From Adiantum capillus-veneris (lineage: Eukaryota; Streptophyta; Polypodiopsida; Polypodiales; Pteridaceae), in the NCBI GenBank assembly GCA_014529385.2, contig CM043969.1:67733676-67797675 (forward strand): DNA of 64,000 nucleotides, given 5' to 3'. The notes below the pieces were generated by a model. It was given only the letters and a program-made list of their open reading frames with translations. It ran no database searches and was not told the origin of the DNA. Numbering within the stretch: position 1 is the stretch's first letter; every line of letters starts with the position of its first letter. The position numbers were made by a program, and so were the translations under genes. Shown in pieces: positions 1-11,700 of this stretch.

Positions 1-936
1 TTCAGCCGATCACCTAGGGATCCCCTTTTTCCAGTATATAGTGCGATTGGAGCATCAGATACTGACAGCACGGAGAGAGGCTCGTCTTGCTGCAGCACCT
101 CATTGGCAGGAGGAGGGTCTCACAGTTAAGTTCTTGTCAGGTTTTTGGGAGCGGTTGTGGGGCTGTAGGCAGTCGAGGAGAGTTACTTTGTTCGAGTGGC
201 TAGCTGCACACAGAGCTACAACCGTTGGGAGCTGGCTAGTACACAACGGCTTCTTGACAACATGTGCAACTTGTGGCTATCCTTTGGAGAGCCAGCGTCA
301 CTGTCTGTGGGACTGTCCCATGGCACAACAGGTTTGGCTTCCGGTTCTTCGGTTGATGCCATCTCTTTCCACAACTCGACAATACACTTGGGGTGTTGCA
401 GCCTGGTCCACTCACATGGGTGCTCCATTTTGAGTTGGCTTCCACGAGTAGGATGATAGTGATGACCTACACTGCAGCTTGCCATAGAGCTTACCCCTGA
501 GGAGTGGTGCAGTGAGAGAGGTGTGTTGGGAGCTCGTCTGTGGCCTGACACTCTAGTTCATTTGGCGGGCCCACTGCTTCCGCATCTTCGAGGCTCGCCC
601 TGTCCCACTGGCAGAGACTGTTCGTGACTTTTGGTTGGAGCTGATTCACACTCTCAAGGGTTAGGTCGAGAGACTTCAAGGCAGCTCTGACAGCATGCGA
701 AAGCGCAGAGAGCCTTTCCTGTGACTTTGGCGCCCAGGGCCTTTCCACTACCGTCCACCAATGTGACTTTTTCCTCCTCCCATCTTGTGATTTAGCCCTC
801 ATTGTACATATTTTGTTTACTCATTGGGAGAGTCTCCCCATGCTTTTGATGTAGCCCTCTCTAGTAGAGGTGGTTTGTAGCCCCATGGGCAGTTTTATTA
901 ACTAATAGAAGGATCTTTTTCTCGGGAAAAAAAAAA
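1..936 (+). mobile_element. 3' end of a LINE (non-LTR) retrotransposon
   Basis: The window opens inside a LINE. An ORF2 C-terminal segment is followed by about 490 bp of non-coding tail ending in an A-run at 927-936, the usual LINE 3' end. The 5' part lies outside the window. If LAS1 has exons further left, this LINE sits in one of its introns. Confidence 0.75.
2..433 (+). pseudogene. LINE ORF2 C-terminus, RT zinc-binding (zf-RVT) domain
   Basis: The frame is open from the left edge to a stop at 431-433, so this is a fragment and no start should be assigned. It shows the pattern of the zinc-binding domain that follows reverse transcriptase in plant LINEs. An aromatic/basic stretch (RRVTLFEWLAAHRATT) leads to CATCG, then ES..H, then CP and a final VW. 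In full LINEs, ORF2 carries an AP endonuclease and RT and performs target-primed reverse transcription. Nothing of the endonuclease or RT core is inside the window. The fragment alone is non-functional. Confidence 0.72.
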
Positions 937-1416
937 GATAATCCTTGACTGTCTATGTGTGGTGATCCCATGAGCACCTCTCTTTGTAGTCTGATCCTCG
1001 TCTCTCTACACTCCTCATCATACCAGCTGTTCTGGGGTATGCTCCCAGATCGTCTCCGTGTAGGCTGACTGTGGGGATATGTCTCCGATGCTGCACCATG
1101 AAGGGTCTCTGTCAGTATATATAAGTGAGCTCATCTAATGACCGCCCTGTTTGCTGAGTACATAGGTGTCTTGTGTATACAGAGTCCTTCTCCCTTGTGA
1201 AGGTATACCGAGTGTGTGTGGAGATCTCTCCTAAAGGAGCTTACTGAATTGAAACGTGGAGTGAAAGACAAGATAGCATGATCAACTGCTACTCCAACGG
1301 GTCTGGGGCCCACCATGAAATCATGAGAAGATGGAATGAGACCTGGCTGGGCCATGATATAATCCACTGTACTAGCACCATGTCGATGTGGAAAGCAAGT
1401 AAAACCTCCCGCTGCC

Positions 1417-1420
<4 letters not shown>
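937..1420. other. no gene seen; LTR-like non-coding stretch
   Basis: No convincing coding frame. A TATA-like run (tatatataag) at about 1116-1126 resembles a decayed LTR promoter, but I found no partner repeat or boundary in the window. Confidence 0.3.
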
Positions 1421-1486
<66 letters not shown>

Positions 1487-1520
1487 TTACCCCCCCCGCG
1501 CCCCCCCCCCCCCCCCCCCC
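1421..1520. repeat. (GA)32 microsatellite followed by poly-C tract
   Basis: Thirty-two GA dinucleotides at 1421-1484 are followed by C-runs at 1490-1497 and 1501-1520. Apparent ORFs through this tract (Arg-Glu or Ser-Leu repeats) are artefacts of the simple repeat. Confidence 0.97.
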
Positions 1521-2305
1521 TGCCCCAAGGTTGCCTGACCTCCAAAGGTGCCCGATGACACAGAAAAATAGGTGCAGACCATAGGTGGATACGAGCCGCA
1601 CATAAATACCCTAGACCTGGGGCCACCAAGAGGCAGACTGTATGACTACGCTGGCTGTACAGGGTGGGCATAACAATGGCAGAAACAGGTTGGAAATGAG
1701 AAATCTACCTTGCACAGCCACAAAACAGCCGGCACTCCCTATGATCAATCTCTGGGAGATACTGGGCAGGGTTTCACCAGGACCAGCCAGAGAGGTGAAT
1801 GGGGTCGATGGAGCTATCTAGACATAGAATCCAATTGATTGTCAGTTCTCTTTGTATAGCCTCAGTCTTTGTCTTGAGTTTCGAGGAGGAGAAATTATTT
1901 ATGGGTTTTCTAGACCGACCCTGCCTCTACTGTCTACCCAGCTGGCATTTAATGTAGACTTTGTTGTTCTATTTGGGAAGGAGCCAAGTTTGCTGGTCTG
2001 CAAAACATTCAGGCCCTTGCAGAAGAGGCCATTAACAAGTACTGCTTCACTGCAGATCAAATCGGCATGTTTTCATCCCCAGCTTGGGGGCGGGGGGGGG
2101 GACATTATGTGGTTAATTTTCCTCATTGATGGATTTTGTGGCTGCATCTTGGAGTTTGCATTTTCTTGTACTCAGATAAAGTAAAGCATGATGTTCATCT
2201 GTATTTCACGTATTACATTTGACAAAGGTATTGTTTGTCAAGAATTGACAACATTTAACATCATGTAGACCTTCCAATCGTTACACATGTTTTGTGAGAA
2301 AACAG
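1521..2305 (+). other. sequence upstream of the LAS1 exons; possible short coding fragment
   Basis: Mostly non-coding and probably LAS1 intron. One frame at about 1990-2150 reads WEGAKFAGLQNIQALAEEAI and stays open to about 2155, crossing a G-rich run (2086-2100). It looks more protein-like than its surroundings, but I do not recognise it and its splice sites are unclear. It does not resemble the missing LAS1 N-terminus, where a VPW..W.EW pattern would be expected. Confidence 0.25.
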
Positions 2306-2966
2306 ATAGCCGCTTGGCGTGCAAGAAGCTCTTTGCCAGTGGCAGTAGAAGTCACCTGGGATCTCATCAGCATTCAAAGGGCAGACCCATATTTTTCGTA
2401 AGTAATTCCTGTGCGATTGATGCTGATAGGATCTGTGCACTTGGTTTTCAGCAATGTTCTATGTGTGCATCTAATGCAGGGGCAGCTCTTGTCTGGAGGG
2501 CTCTCTCTCAAATGAATTGCTTTGTTTGATGTATTCCATGGCCATTATGAGGCAAGAGTTTGTAAGAGTTCTAATAACTATCATGTCATTCTAAAACATA
2601 ATCAAGTGCCAAGACATACTTCATTTGAAAAATATGGTTTATGTTCATGACACTGCAATACATGTTTCTTTGAACAGATTGATCAATGGAATTGTTGATC
2701 ATTCCAAGAAGCAGAGCTCGTTGTCTGTTGCAGATCGAGCTGAAAGTGCTGGGTTGCCTCGCATGCTTGTTGATATTCGACATGGTATTGTTCCATGTCA
2801 CACAATTTTTGTTATAGTCGCAGCAGTCTTTGATTATCACAAGAGTGATGATGTGATCATTTTCCTGGTCTTCATATATACAAATTCATACATGGTCATG
2901 ATGTTTGCAGAGGTTGCTCATCAGGAACTTCCCAGCCTTTCATACCTGCGGCTTGCAAGCCAAGAG
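2306..2966 (+). CDS. LAS1: LAS1-like pre-rRNA processing endoribonuclease, exons n..n+3 (HEPN domain)
   Basis: Four exons encode most of the Las1 HEPN domain: 2306-2397, 2480-2551, 2678-2784 and 2911-2966. Together they read IAAWRARSSLPVAVEVT..., then ELLCLMYSMAIMR, LINGIVDHSKK, AGLPRMLVDIRH and EVAHQELPSLSYLRLASQE, the signature order of the family. Las1 works with the Grc3/NOL9 kinase and cleaves ITS2 of pre-rRNA in the nucleolus during 60S maturation. Junctions are GTAAGT/CTAATGCAG, a GC-AG pair (GCAAG/GAACAG), GTATTG/TTTGCAG, and donor GTCAGA at 2967. The phases (2, 2, 1, 0) join without a shift. The catalytic RX4H (RHEVAH) is built across the third and fourth exons. The N-terminal exon(s) are missing and probably lie upstream. 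The next exon is at 51824. Confidence 0.88.
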
Positions 2967-3467
2967 GTCAGATGTTTTGCAGTGCTTGGTTTTGGCAATC
3001 AGATGAGCATTATCAGTGTAACGCTGGATGTAGAGAGGAAGAAAATGTTGGTTCTTATAATTTACTAGGTTGAGGAGGGCAGGTTATCTTAATCTTAAGT
3101 AATCATGGGCAAGAAAGATCGGGCAGCATTCTGTTTGTACATGGAGTAAGTTTTCGAAAAAACCCACAATGCCATCTCTCAAGAGACTCTCACCAGGAGG
3201 ATCAAGGCGTCGAATACTCAACCACTACTGCAATGTGTTATCATTGGAATCATAAAACATAAATCATTTTCAAATGGTCCAAAAAGTTAAGAATGCAATG
3301 GAAAACTCAACAGGTGCCAAAGTATGTTTTAAGACTAGCATACTAAGGATCCAAAAAACTGATCAATTTTTTGTTCTTAACCACATGTAACGTTCAAGTT
3401 TATAAGATTTTTAATTTCGTATTCTTGAACAAGCTATTTTGTGTATAAGTATCACCAAAGTAAAACC

Positions 3468-4260
3468 CTATGCGTGTATCAAGCAGTAATTCATAACCAA
3501 CAATAGGAGCAATCTAGACATGCATAAACCAACTCTACACCCAACCAAATGGGATGGGACACCCTGCCTTAGCCTCCCATGCTGACGATAATAGCCACTT
3601 TTAAGATCGATTCTGCTAAAGCAAGTAGAACGTTGCAATCTATCAAGTATGTCATCGATCCTTGGTATTGGAAACCTGTTCTTGATGGTATTGAGAGCCC
3701 TGCAATCGATGCACATCCTCCAAGATCCATCTTTCTTTTGAGCAAGCAATACCGGAGAACAAAAAGGTGATGTATTGTGTTGGATTAATCCCTTCTTGAG
3801 TGTTTCCGATGCTTCGTCGGCTCATTGACTTTCTGACCCATAGCATGTTCAATATCCTCTTTCATGAAAAGAGGGTGCTTTTTGTTAAACTTTGGCTTTG
3901 ATTTGACTTTCATTGCTGATTCAAGGCGCAGATTAGTGGCCTTCTGCCACGTGTGATAGAATTGTGGGATGGGTTGGTTTTTCAAATACCTTGCATAATT
4001 AGGATCCTTTGCAAACTTCATCAACCGCTTTGTACAGGTGCTAACTTGCAACTACCGGCGAAGATGTGTAGGTTCTAGATCCGCATTAGGAATTTCCTCG
4101 AGTTTGTCGTCAAAGTCCTCATCTATTGATTCGTTATTAATCGAATCTCCATTACCATTGGAGTCATTTTTCTGCACACTTGTAAGAGAAACTTACTCCC
4201 GTTCTTGGTCAGGTCTCTGTTAGAATCCATGGCGTGTGTTGCAAAAAGTCGAACTGGATT
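3468..4260 (-). pseudogene. deleted chromovirus remnant (gag fused to RT)
   Basis: Reading leftwards on the minus strand, 4051-3785 carries a Gag N-terminal segment (LMKFAKDPNYARYL) like that of E2 (MLNFAKDPKMAKYM). It is followed directly by an RT segment at about 3749-3560 ([36 protein letters not shown]). Capsid, zinc knuckle and protease are missing between them, and RNase H, integrase and LTRs are absent. This is an internally deleted, frameshifted fossil of the E2-like lineage. Confidence 0.75.
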
Positions 4261-4624
4261 TGTTATAGCCTGAGACATTGGGATGGGCGCCTGAGCTATG
4301 TCAGGCAAGTGTTAACATGGCCCTATGGTCAGGGCGGCTAAGGAGTCCTATAAGTAGGACCCTGGGCTCATTAGTGAGTTTATCTTGTGGGATCACCATA
4401 GTTGGACTTTAGGCCGTCGGTAGCTCTACCCACACACGCGTCTGGTGTGGGCTTGGGGGTATGGGACACCAACCCTTGTGGTAGAGGCTAGCTCGATGGC
4501 TGTAGGCTCCTAGGCTTGGGGGTGAGCCCATATTGGCTCTATGGATGGGAGGTACGCTTGTTATGTGTATGGCTTGTGTTATGTCGTGTGTAGGATGGAT
4601 CTGGATCTGGCGAGGGACTAAATT
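4261..4624. other. intronic sequence flanking the old gypsy RT; no gene
   Basis: G-rich and repetitive in character (for example around 4320-4620), with no coding frame I can support. It may be upstream pol or leader of the old gypsy element whose RT follows. Confidence 0.3.
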
Positions 4625-4771
4625 GCTGTCAGAGCCTAGTAAGCCCCTTGCGAAAGGTTTTATTGAGCCTAGTAAGTCTCTGTGGGTTGCTCTTGATCCT
4701 CTCGCCAAAAAGAAGGATGGAGGGATGCGCTTCTGTGTTGATGGGTCTCAATAAGGTCACCGTCAAGAATA
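4625..4771 (+). pseudogene. old gypsy RT, left half (split by Element A)
   Basis: Translates to GFIEPSKSLWVALDPLAKKK followed by DGGMRFCVD, then after a frameshift LNKVTVKN, the conserved Ty3-gypsy RT block before the catalytic palm. It breaks at 4771, where the TG of an LTR starts. The missing continuation ([14 protein letters not shown]) resumes at 24847. Target bases GAATA occur at 4767-4771 and 24842-24846, so the two halves were one RT before insertion. Confidence 0.82.
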
Positions 4772-4962
4772 TGTTAAAGTTTAGGCATCTCAAGTGAACT
4801 GCCCAATGTGATCCCATTATTTAGTTTGGCTTTTAGATATTTCTTTTACTTAGTTGTCAAAGTCTTGGGTAGGGCAATTTATTGGGATTGCTATATAAGC
4901 AACCCCTTGCCTCCATTGTATACACATTCAGTTATTCATTGCCAAGGTTGATTGGTTCAGGA

Positions 4963-5013
<51 letters not shown>

Positions 5014-5057
5014 TCACTCCCCTTGGTCTCTACGCTTCCGCATCGTCGACTTTGACA
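4772..5057 (+). repeat. Element A 5' LTR (286 bp) with CT tract
   Basis: TG...CA termini. It shares about 190 bp of its left part with 23829-24018 (including a TATA-like ctatataagcaa) and its right part with 24794-24841. A CT dinucleotide tract fills 4965-5009. It lacks the ~650 bp found between two CT tracts in the right LTR. Confidence 0.85.
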
Positions 5058-5069
5058 TGGTATCGGAGC
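5058..5069 (+). other. Element A primer-binding site (tRNA-iMet type)
   Basis: TGGTATCGGAGC immediately follows the LTR CA. One base differs from the plant initiator-Met PBS TGGTATCAGAGC. Confidence 0.75.
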
Positions 5070-5204
5070 CGTGTCGCCCTTGAAGCCCTTGGCGTGGAGG
5101 AGCAACCTTAAAGAGGAGAGCACGAGTGGAGGACCCGCGTTCATCGTCGTTGTCGACACTTGGAGGGCCTCCCCCCAACCGTCACCGCCAAGCTTTCATC
5201 TCTG

Positions 5205-5992
5205 TTGGCAGCATTTTAATCCTGTCCATCCACCGCTTGGACAAGGCCACCCCCCTCTTGCCGCTTGTGGAACTGCCCACCTTTGCCGTTTGCGTTTTAA
5301 AACGCCAGCATTTTGGTCAGTACAGCAGGGCCAAGGCGACATTAACGCCTACCCCCCCCCCTCCTCCCTGACAGCATCTCGAGATGCCCCTCTGCAATAG
5401 GAGGCGAATGCACTCTGTGTAGCAGCCCCCAAGGCTCGCGTAGGGCAGAGCGACGAGTAGTTGATTGAGGTGCCGGAGTTCTGCGTTTTAAAACGCAAGG
5501 CCTTAGTCCTATTCTCCTCCAAGGCACCTGCCATGTGGCTTCAAAGGTGGTTTTCCCCCCTTTTTCAAATCCCTTCAAAGAAGAGAGTGTAAAGGTTCCA
5601 TTGTTGGCCTAGAGCAATCTTTGCGAGGCCGATTGGCAGAACGGAGGAGAAGGCTCGGGGAAGAGAGCGGGCACGTAGAAGCGAAAGCTTGGAAGAAGTT
5701 TGATGCTCGAGGAGGAGCGACTTGGAGGAGATTTATGAAGCGACTTTGGAGAATAGAGAGATTGGTTTTGGCGATTCAACTTGGAGATCGTGCGGCCAAT
5801 TATTGGAGTGCAAGAAGGCGAGAGTTCACTTCCAAGTTTTGCAACTTCAACAAGGCCTCCCCTTGCTCGAGCGCCTGTCCATCCACCGCTTGGACGAGGC
5901 CACCCCCCTCTTGCCGCTTGTGGAACTGCACACCTTTGCCGTTGGCGTTTTAAAACGCCAGCATTTTGGTCAGTACAGCAGGGCCAAGGCGA

Positions 5993-6029
<37 letters not shown>

Positions 6030-6660
6030 TGACAGCATCTCGAGATGCCCCTCTGCAATAGGAGGCGAATGCACTCTGTGTAGCAGCCCCCAAGGCTCGC
6101 GTAGGCCAGAGCGACGAGTAGTTGATTGAGGTGCCGGAGTTCTACGTTTTAAAACGCAAGGCCTTAGTCCTATTCTCCTCCAAGGCACTTGCCATGTGGC
6201 TTCAAAGGTGGTTTTCCCCCCTTTTTCAAATCCCTTCAAAGAAGAGAGTGTAAAGGTTCCATTGTTGGCCTAGAGCAATCTTTGCGAGGCCGATTGGCAG
6301 AACGGAGGAGAAGGCTCGGGGAAGAGAGCGGGCACGTAGAAGCGAAAGCTTGGAAGAAGTTCGATGCTCGAGGAGGAGCGACTTGGAGGAGATTTATGAA
6401 GCGACTTTGGAGAATAGAGAGATTGGTTTTGGCGATTCAACTTGGAGATCGTGCGGCCAATTATTGGAGTGCAAGAAGGCGAGAGTTCACTTCCAAGTTT
6501 TGCAACTTCAACAAGGCCTCCCCTTGCTCGAGCGCCTGTCCATCCACCGCTTGGACGAGGCCACCCCCCTCTTGCCGCTTGTGGAACTGCCCACCTTTGC
6601 TGTTGGCGTTTTAAAACGCCAGCATTTTGGTCAGTACAGCAGGGCAAGGCGACATTAACC

Positions 6661-6692
<32 letters not shown>
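5205..6692 (+). repeat. tandem array of ~655-bp units, left block
   Basis: A partial unit and two nearly identical units. The phrase cctgtccatccaccgc recurs at 5221, 5875 and 6534, giving periods of 654 and 659 bp. Each unit has a C-only tract (about 5352, 6000-6029 and 6663-6692). Each also has two 16-bp perfect palindromes, GGCGTTTTAAAACGCC and TGCGTTTTAAAACGCA (the second with a substitution in some copies). Long ORFs occur in several frames on both strands only because the units are GC-rich and young; none is a supported protein. E1 inserted at the C tract of the last unit. Confidence 0.9.
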
Positions 6693-8168
6693 TGAAACCG
6701 GCCTGTTCAATCCAAAAAGGGCGGTAGACTTTACTTTAAACCTTGATTTAGCTTTCACCCATTATTAGTCGTCTATTGTACCTGTACTTTCAAGACACAA
6801 CAAAGGGGAGAGGGATACAGGCTGCTAGATTGCACCTGTATGAGTAGACGGACACCAGATTGGCCCCTAACTTAGGCGCCCCTTTCGGTATTTCTTTATT
6901 GTTCAAAAGAGGGAATAAACGCTGTGGTTCCCTACAAGCTGCCCCGCACAAACTCGACTGAATTTCCATTGTTCCAGCCCGATTTCGGCAGCATAACTGT
7001 ACTAGAACCCTTCACAGTCAGTATTCCCACGCATTGGCCGACTTTCCCGACGCATACGGGCACTTTGCAAAACCTGGCGAGAATCTGCAGCACGCTGAAT
7101 TCTCTGTTTTCAGCCCTGAAATTGCGCCAGATCACCTGTACAGCGGTCCCCTTGCGTCCCCGAACCTCCTGGGGGTATTAGGGCCGTTTAGGGCCAAAAC
7201 CCTAAACCTGCAAAAATACACAGCAGGCTGTAATTTGCTGTTTCGGGCTCCGTTTCGCGTGCCGGTCGCATCCGTAGCAAGTCCTCGAGCTCCCGCACCT
7301 GTAGGGCTACTTGCCCTTTGAATCGGACGAGATTTCTGGCGTGAAACCTCTCCGAATTCACCTGTACCTGCGGGGGGATTAGCCGCTAGCTAATCCAGTA
7401 CCTGTGCAAGAGGCTCTTGCCTCGGCAATCGCGCATGAACCCACACAACTGTACATTGGTCAAATGAAGAGCCCACTAGAGGGGCATAACATACTGCCAA
7501 AGGGGAGAGAGAGGGCAGTGCGTAGCGTGCAGGGCATCACTCCTGGCACCGCACTGTGCATAAGAGGGAAAGCAAGCACTCCATAGCTCTTAACTTGTGA
7601 CAAAAGCTGCAAATGAGCCTCTCCCAGCTTAAAATTCAGCGCCAACTCTCTCTTGCATTAGAAACTGCACCAGAATGTGCCACTTGGCACATTTATAAGC
7701 ATTTTCCCGTTTCGGGGTTGCCGTCTAAAAATATCCCAACCGGTTGCCCAGTTGACTTCACGGCAGAGTAAGAAAATGTTCCCTTTGTCATTCCGGAGGT
7801 AATGACGTCAACACATTTTCAGGTCCCAAAATAGCAGTTCCCTAAATTTTAGGAGATGCTGCCATTGTATCTTTCTAGGTCATCCGACCCTCTTTGTACA
7901 CTGCGGCCACATCCAGAACTGAAATGTAGCCTCTGTAGCAAAGGATTCCACTTTGGCTAGTCAATGACCCCACTTGGCTAACCATAGTCCTTGTCCAACC
8001 TTAGTGCTCTCTTGCCCTCAGGCCTGGACTCCCTCTGGACAGTTCCACACTAGTTATGCAATGCAGGGCAGTTAGATTTCCCGAGGGGTGTTTCCAAAAA
8101 GTGAAAGTAAATAGATAATAAGAAAGAAATCAACAAAAAGGATAGATAGTAGTCACACGCTGGTGACA
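6693..8168 (-). repeat. E1 3' LTR (1476 bp)
   Basis: Starts TGAAACC and ends GGTGACA on the + strand. The first 628 bp match 13914-14542. The next bases on the right are the complement of a purine tract (aagaggggggta), fixing the U3 boundary at 8168. Confidence 0.88.
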
Positions 8169-8741
8169 TACCCCCCTCTTGAAATCTCAAACGTCCTCGT
8201 TTGCATCTATGTCGTACAAGCTCCTAGTCAACATTGATGTATTCAACACCTGTCGACACATGTACGACACATACATGCTGATTGTCAACCCTGGTGTATT
8301 CAACACCTTGTTGACTCATGTATTGCCTGCGTGTGAACCCTGTCCCAATGACATAGTGGTAGCTTCGCACTCTGCCATTGCTTTGAGTCACTAACTTTCC
8401 AATGACAAAATGGTAGCTGCACATTTTGCCACTGTCTTATAGTACACGTTGGATCCTGTAACACTTTCGAGCATACCCAAACCGATAGTTTAAGAATGCA
8501 GTTACACATGTACTCTTCAATAGAAGCAATCACTGTATCCTTGACAAACTGACAAGAAATACTCACTTCTATAGCACTAACCAAACTTTTGGACATTCCA
8601 TAAGAGCAATTGCCAAACGTACAATCTGTACAGCTCTAACATTCATGTAACAGGTATTTGATTTGAACTCACTTTAAATACCTTGTACATCATTTGTTTC
8701 AGAAGCCATTGTCCCACTGACAATGCATTTAGCTTTGAAAC
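8169..8741 (-). other. E1 3' untranslated region and polypurine tract
   Basis: Non-coding, between the Gag-Pol stop and the 3' LTR. The minus-strand PPT AAGAGGGGGGTA is at about 8169-8180. Short internal repeats occur (gtattcaacacc twice at 8230-8310; a ccaatgaca...tggtagct...gcca module twice at 8343-8440). No ORF of note. Confidence 0.7.
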
Positions 8742-11700
8742 TCAAGGGGTCAAGGTAGGTTGCAAATCGAAGGCTTCCAGGTAAAGTGATAACACAGTTG
8801 GTGACTCTGCAAGTTCACCTTCTTCCATCCACTTAGCATCCATTGGTGGATAGTTTCTGAACTTTACCAAGTAACGCCTAGCAACCTTGCCTTTCACTTT
8901 CCTTTCTTTGTGTGCCAAAATCTGTTCAGGGACCAAGATCTCGTCAAGTTCCTCGACTTCCGGCTGATCTTCAGCTGGCATATCTTCTGGCACATCACCC
9001 ACATAGGGTCTGAGAAGACTCACATGAAACGCATTGTGAATCTTCCAACTGTCAGGCAATTTCAGCCTATATGCAACATCACTGATTATGTCGCATACTT
9101 GAAAAGGCCCATAGTAACGCATGCTGAGCTTTGGAAACAGTCTTTCCTTGCCCTTCATCTTCTTTAACCTTGCCTTTTCAAAGCGTAAAAGCACCCAATC
9201 ACCAAGTGAATATACTACTTCACGACGGTGACGATCAGCTGCTTTCTTTTGCTTTGCCTGAGTCCTTTCTAAGGCCACTTTGACCTTCTTGTACATTTCA
9301 TCCATGTCCTGAACATATTTATCTGCTTCAAATATCTTGTCCTTTGTATGCAGTATGGGAGGAACTTTCTTGCCACCTTCAACTATCTCAAAAGGTGCCT
9401 TGCCAGTTGATGAATGCACTGTATTATTGTATGCATACTCCACCAATGGCAAATACTGCTCCCACTTTCCTTTATGCTCTGACACATAGCACTTCAGCAG
9501 ATCTACGACAGTAGAATTTGCCTCTTCTGACTGCCCATCTGTTTGAGGATGAAATGACGAAGAGAATTTGAGCGTGGTACCCATATTCTCAAACAAGCCT
9601 TTCCAGAACAAACTAGTCATGCGTGGATCACGGTCGCTAATAATCGACTGTGGCATGCCATGATACTTGAAAATATTGCTCATAAACAAGCGTGCCATCT
9701 GATCTGGCTTTATCTTCTTTCTGACAGGAATAAAATGAGCCTGTTTGCTGAATCTGCAAATAATGGTCCAAATACCATCGTTTCCTGTCTGCGTTCTCGG
9801 AAGATCAAAGATAAAATCCATAGCAATACTTTCCCATGGTTTATCTGGAATAGGTAGTGGTTGCAATAACCCTGGTGCCTTTTGCCTGTCAAACTTGACC
9901 TTTTGGCATATTAGGCATTCTCGCACAAAGGCATCCACATCCCTTCTCAATGTAGGCCAATAGAAGAATGTCTCAACCGCTTTAACTGTAGCATCGATAC
10001 CACGATGCCCTGCATACGGTGGGACATGACTCTCTTCCATAACTTTGCGTCGCAATGGCTTTGTGACACACAATCTGCCATGCATCATCATGAACCCGTC
10101 TTTAAGAAGATAGTGTTCATGACGTTGTCCATCCATTAGTTGCTTGAAGACCCTTGCAAAATCTTCATCATTTGCATACTGTTCTCTCATATCATCAAGT
10201 TCATGATGATAAGGAATCGACACAACTGAAATTTGTGGCTTCCTTGACAAGGCATCAGCCACAACGTTCTTCTTGCCTTCCACATGCACGATCTGAAAAT
10301 GGAACATGGACAAGATATTTTCCCATCGCATATGCTTCTCAGATAACTTTGTCTGTGTCAAGAAGTATCGCAAGGTCTGATGATCCGTTTGGACAACGAA
10401 ATCTGCACCTAGCAGGTAGTGTTTCCAACTTAAGAGCGCATGAATCATAGCCAGTAATTCTTTCTCATAGACCTGCATGGTCATCTCTGGCCCTTGCAAA
10501 ATTCTGCTCTCATAGGCTACTACCCTGCCATCTTGCATTAGCACAGCACCAATGCTACTACCGCAGGCATCACACTGGACCACAAATGACTTCCTAAGAT
10601 CTGGCAACACAATGACTGGATCTGAAGTCATCTTTTCCTTTAAGAGATTAAAAGCTGAAATCTCTTTCTGTGTCCATCTAAAGGTGACTGCCTTCTTTTG
10701 AAGAGCATGTAAAGGTGAAGCAATCTCAGCGAAATTTCGGATAAACCTTCTGTAATAGGAGCATAGTCCCAAAAAGCTTCGGACATCATGCACCGTCTTC
10801 AAATTTGGCCATGACTTGATCGCTTCGACTTTTGCAGGATCCATTCTGACACCATCCTTTGAGACAATGTGTCCCAGAAAGTGAATCTCTTCCAGAAAAA
10901 ACTCACTTTTCTTTGCATTGATGAGCAACCTATGACTGCGTAGCTCTTTGAACACAATGGCCAAGTGATGCCTATGCTCCTCTTCATTCTTTGAATAGAC
11001 TATCACGTCATCAAAGAACGTACCAACAAACTGCTGGTGTGGACGGAAAATTCTGTCCATCATCCTATTGAACGTAGCAGGAGCATTTGTGAGACCAAAG
11101 GGCATCACTAAAAATTCGTAAAGGCCAAACGTCGTTCTAAAAGCAGTCTTGTGCACATCCTCTGATCTAATGCGGATCTGATGATACCCACTCTTTAGAT
11201 CTATCCTGCTAAACATAGCTGCTCCTTCTAATTTGTCCATAATATCATCAATTCTAGGTATAGGGAACCTATTCTTGATGGTATTCTTGTTCAGTGCACG
11301 GTAGTCGATGCACATACGCCATGAGCCATCCTTTTTCTGCACAAACAACACTGGAGAACAGAATGGAGATGAACTGGGCTGAATCAGCCCCTTTTCTAAC
11401 AGCTCCTGTACTTGGCCCATTATCTCTTTTTGCTGAGCCGCACTAACCCTGTACGGAGGCTTATTTGGTGGGCTACAGCCTGGCACCAAATCTATCGCAT
11501 GGTCCTCGGGTCTCTCTGGCGGTAATTGAGACGGTAATGAATCGGAAAAACAGTCACTATACTGTTGTAAAAACATTGATCTTTCTTTATCTAGCAAAGA
11601 TAAATTTGATTCATCACAATCTGACACTTCACGTGCAAAAACCAAGTACGCAGAAAGATGCTTTTTCATTACAGAAGTAATAACAGAAGCTGATACAGTA

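Noticed and set aside
1131-1671. ORFs with long Ser-Leu or Arg-Glu repeats
   Set aside because: They are translations of the (GA)n tract in different frames, not proteins. The same applies at 4932-5159, 24008-24130, 24645-24910 and 53518-53733.
5205-6692. CRISPR-like array
   Set aside because: Repeats are ~655 bp with no short spacer structure, and this is plant nuclear DNA.
5609-6758. Overlapping 100-160-aa ORFs on both strands in the tandem array
   Set aside because: Several frames are open at once in nearly identical GC-rich units and run through C tracts (poly-Pro/poly-Gly). No frame shows a domain or preferential conservation.
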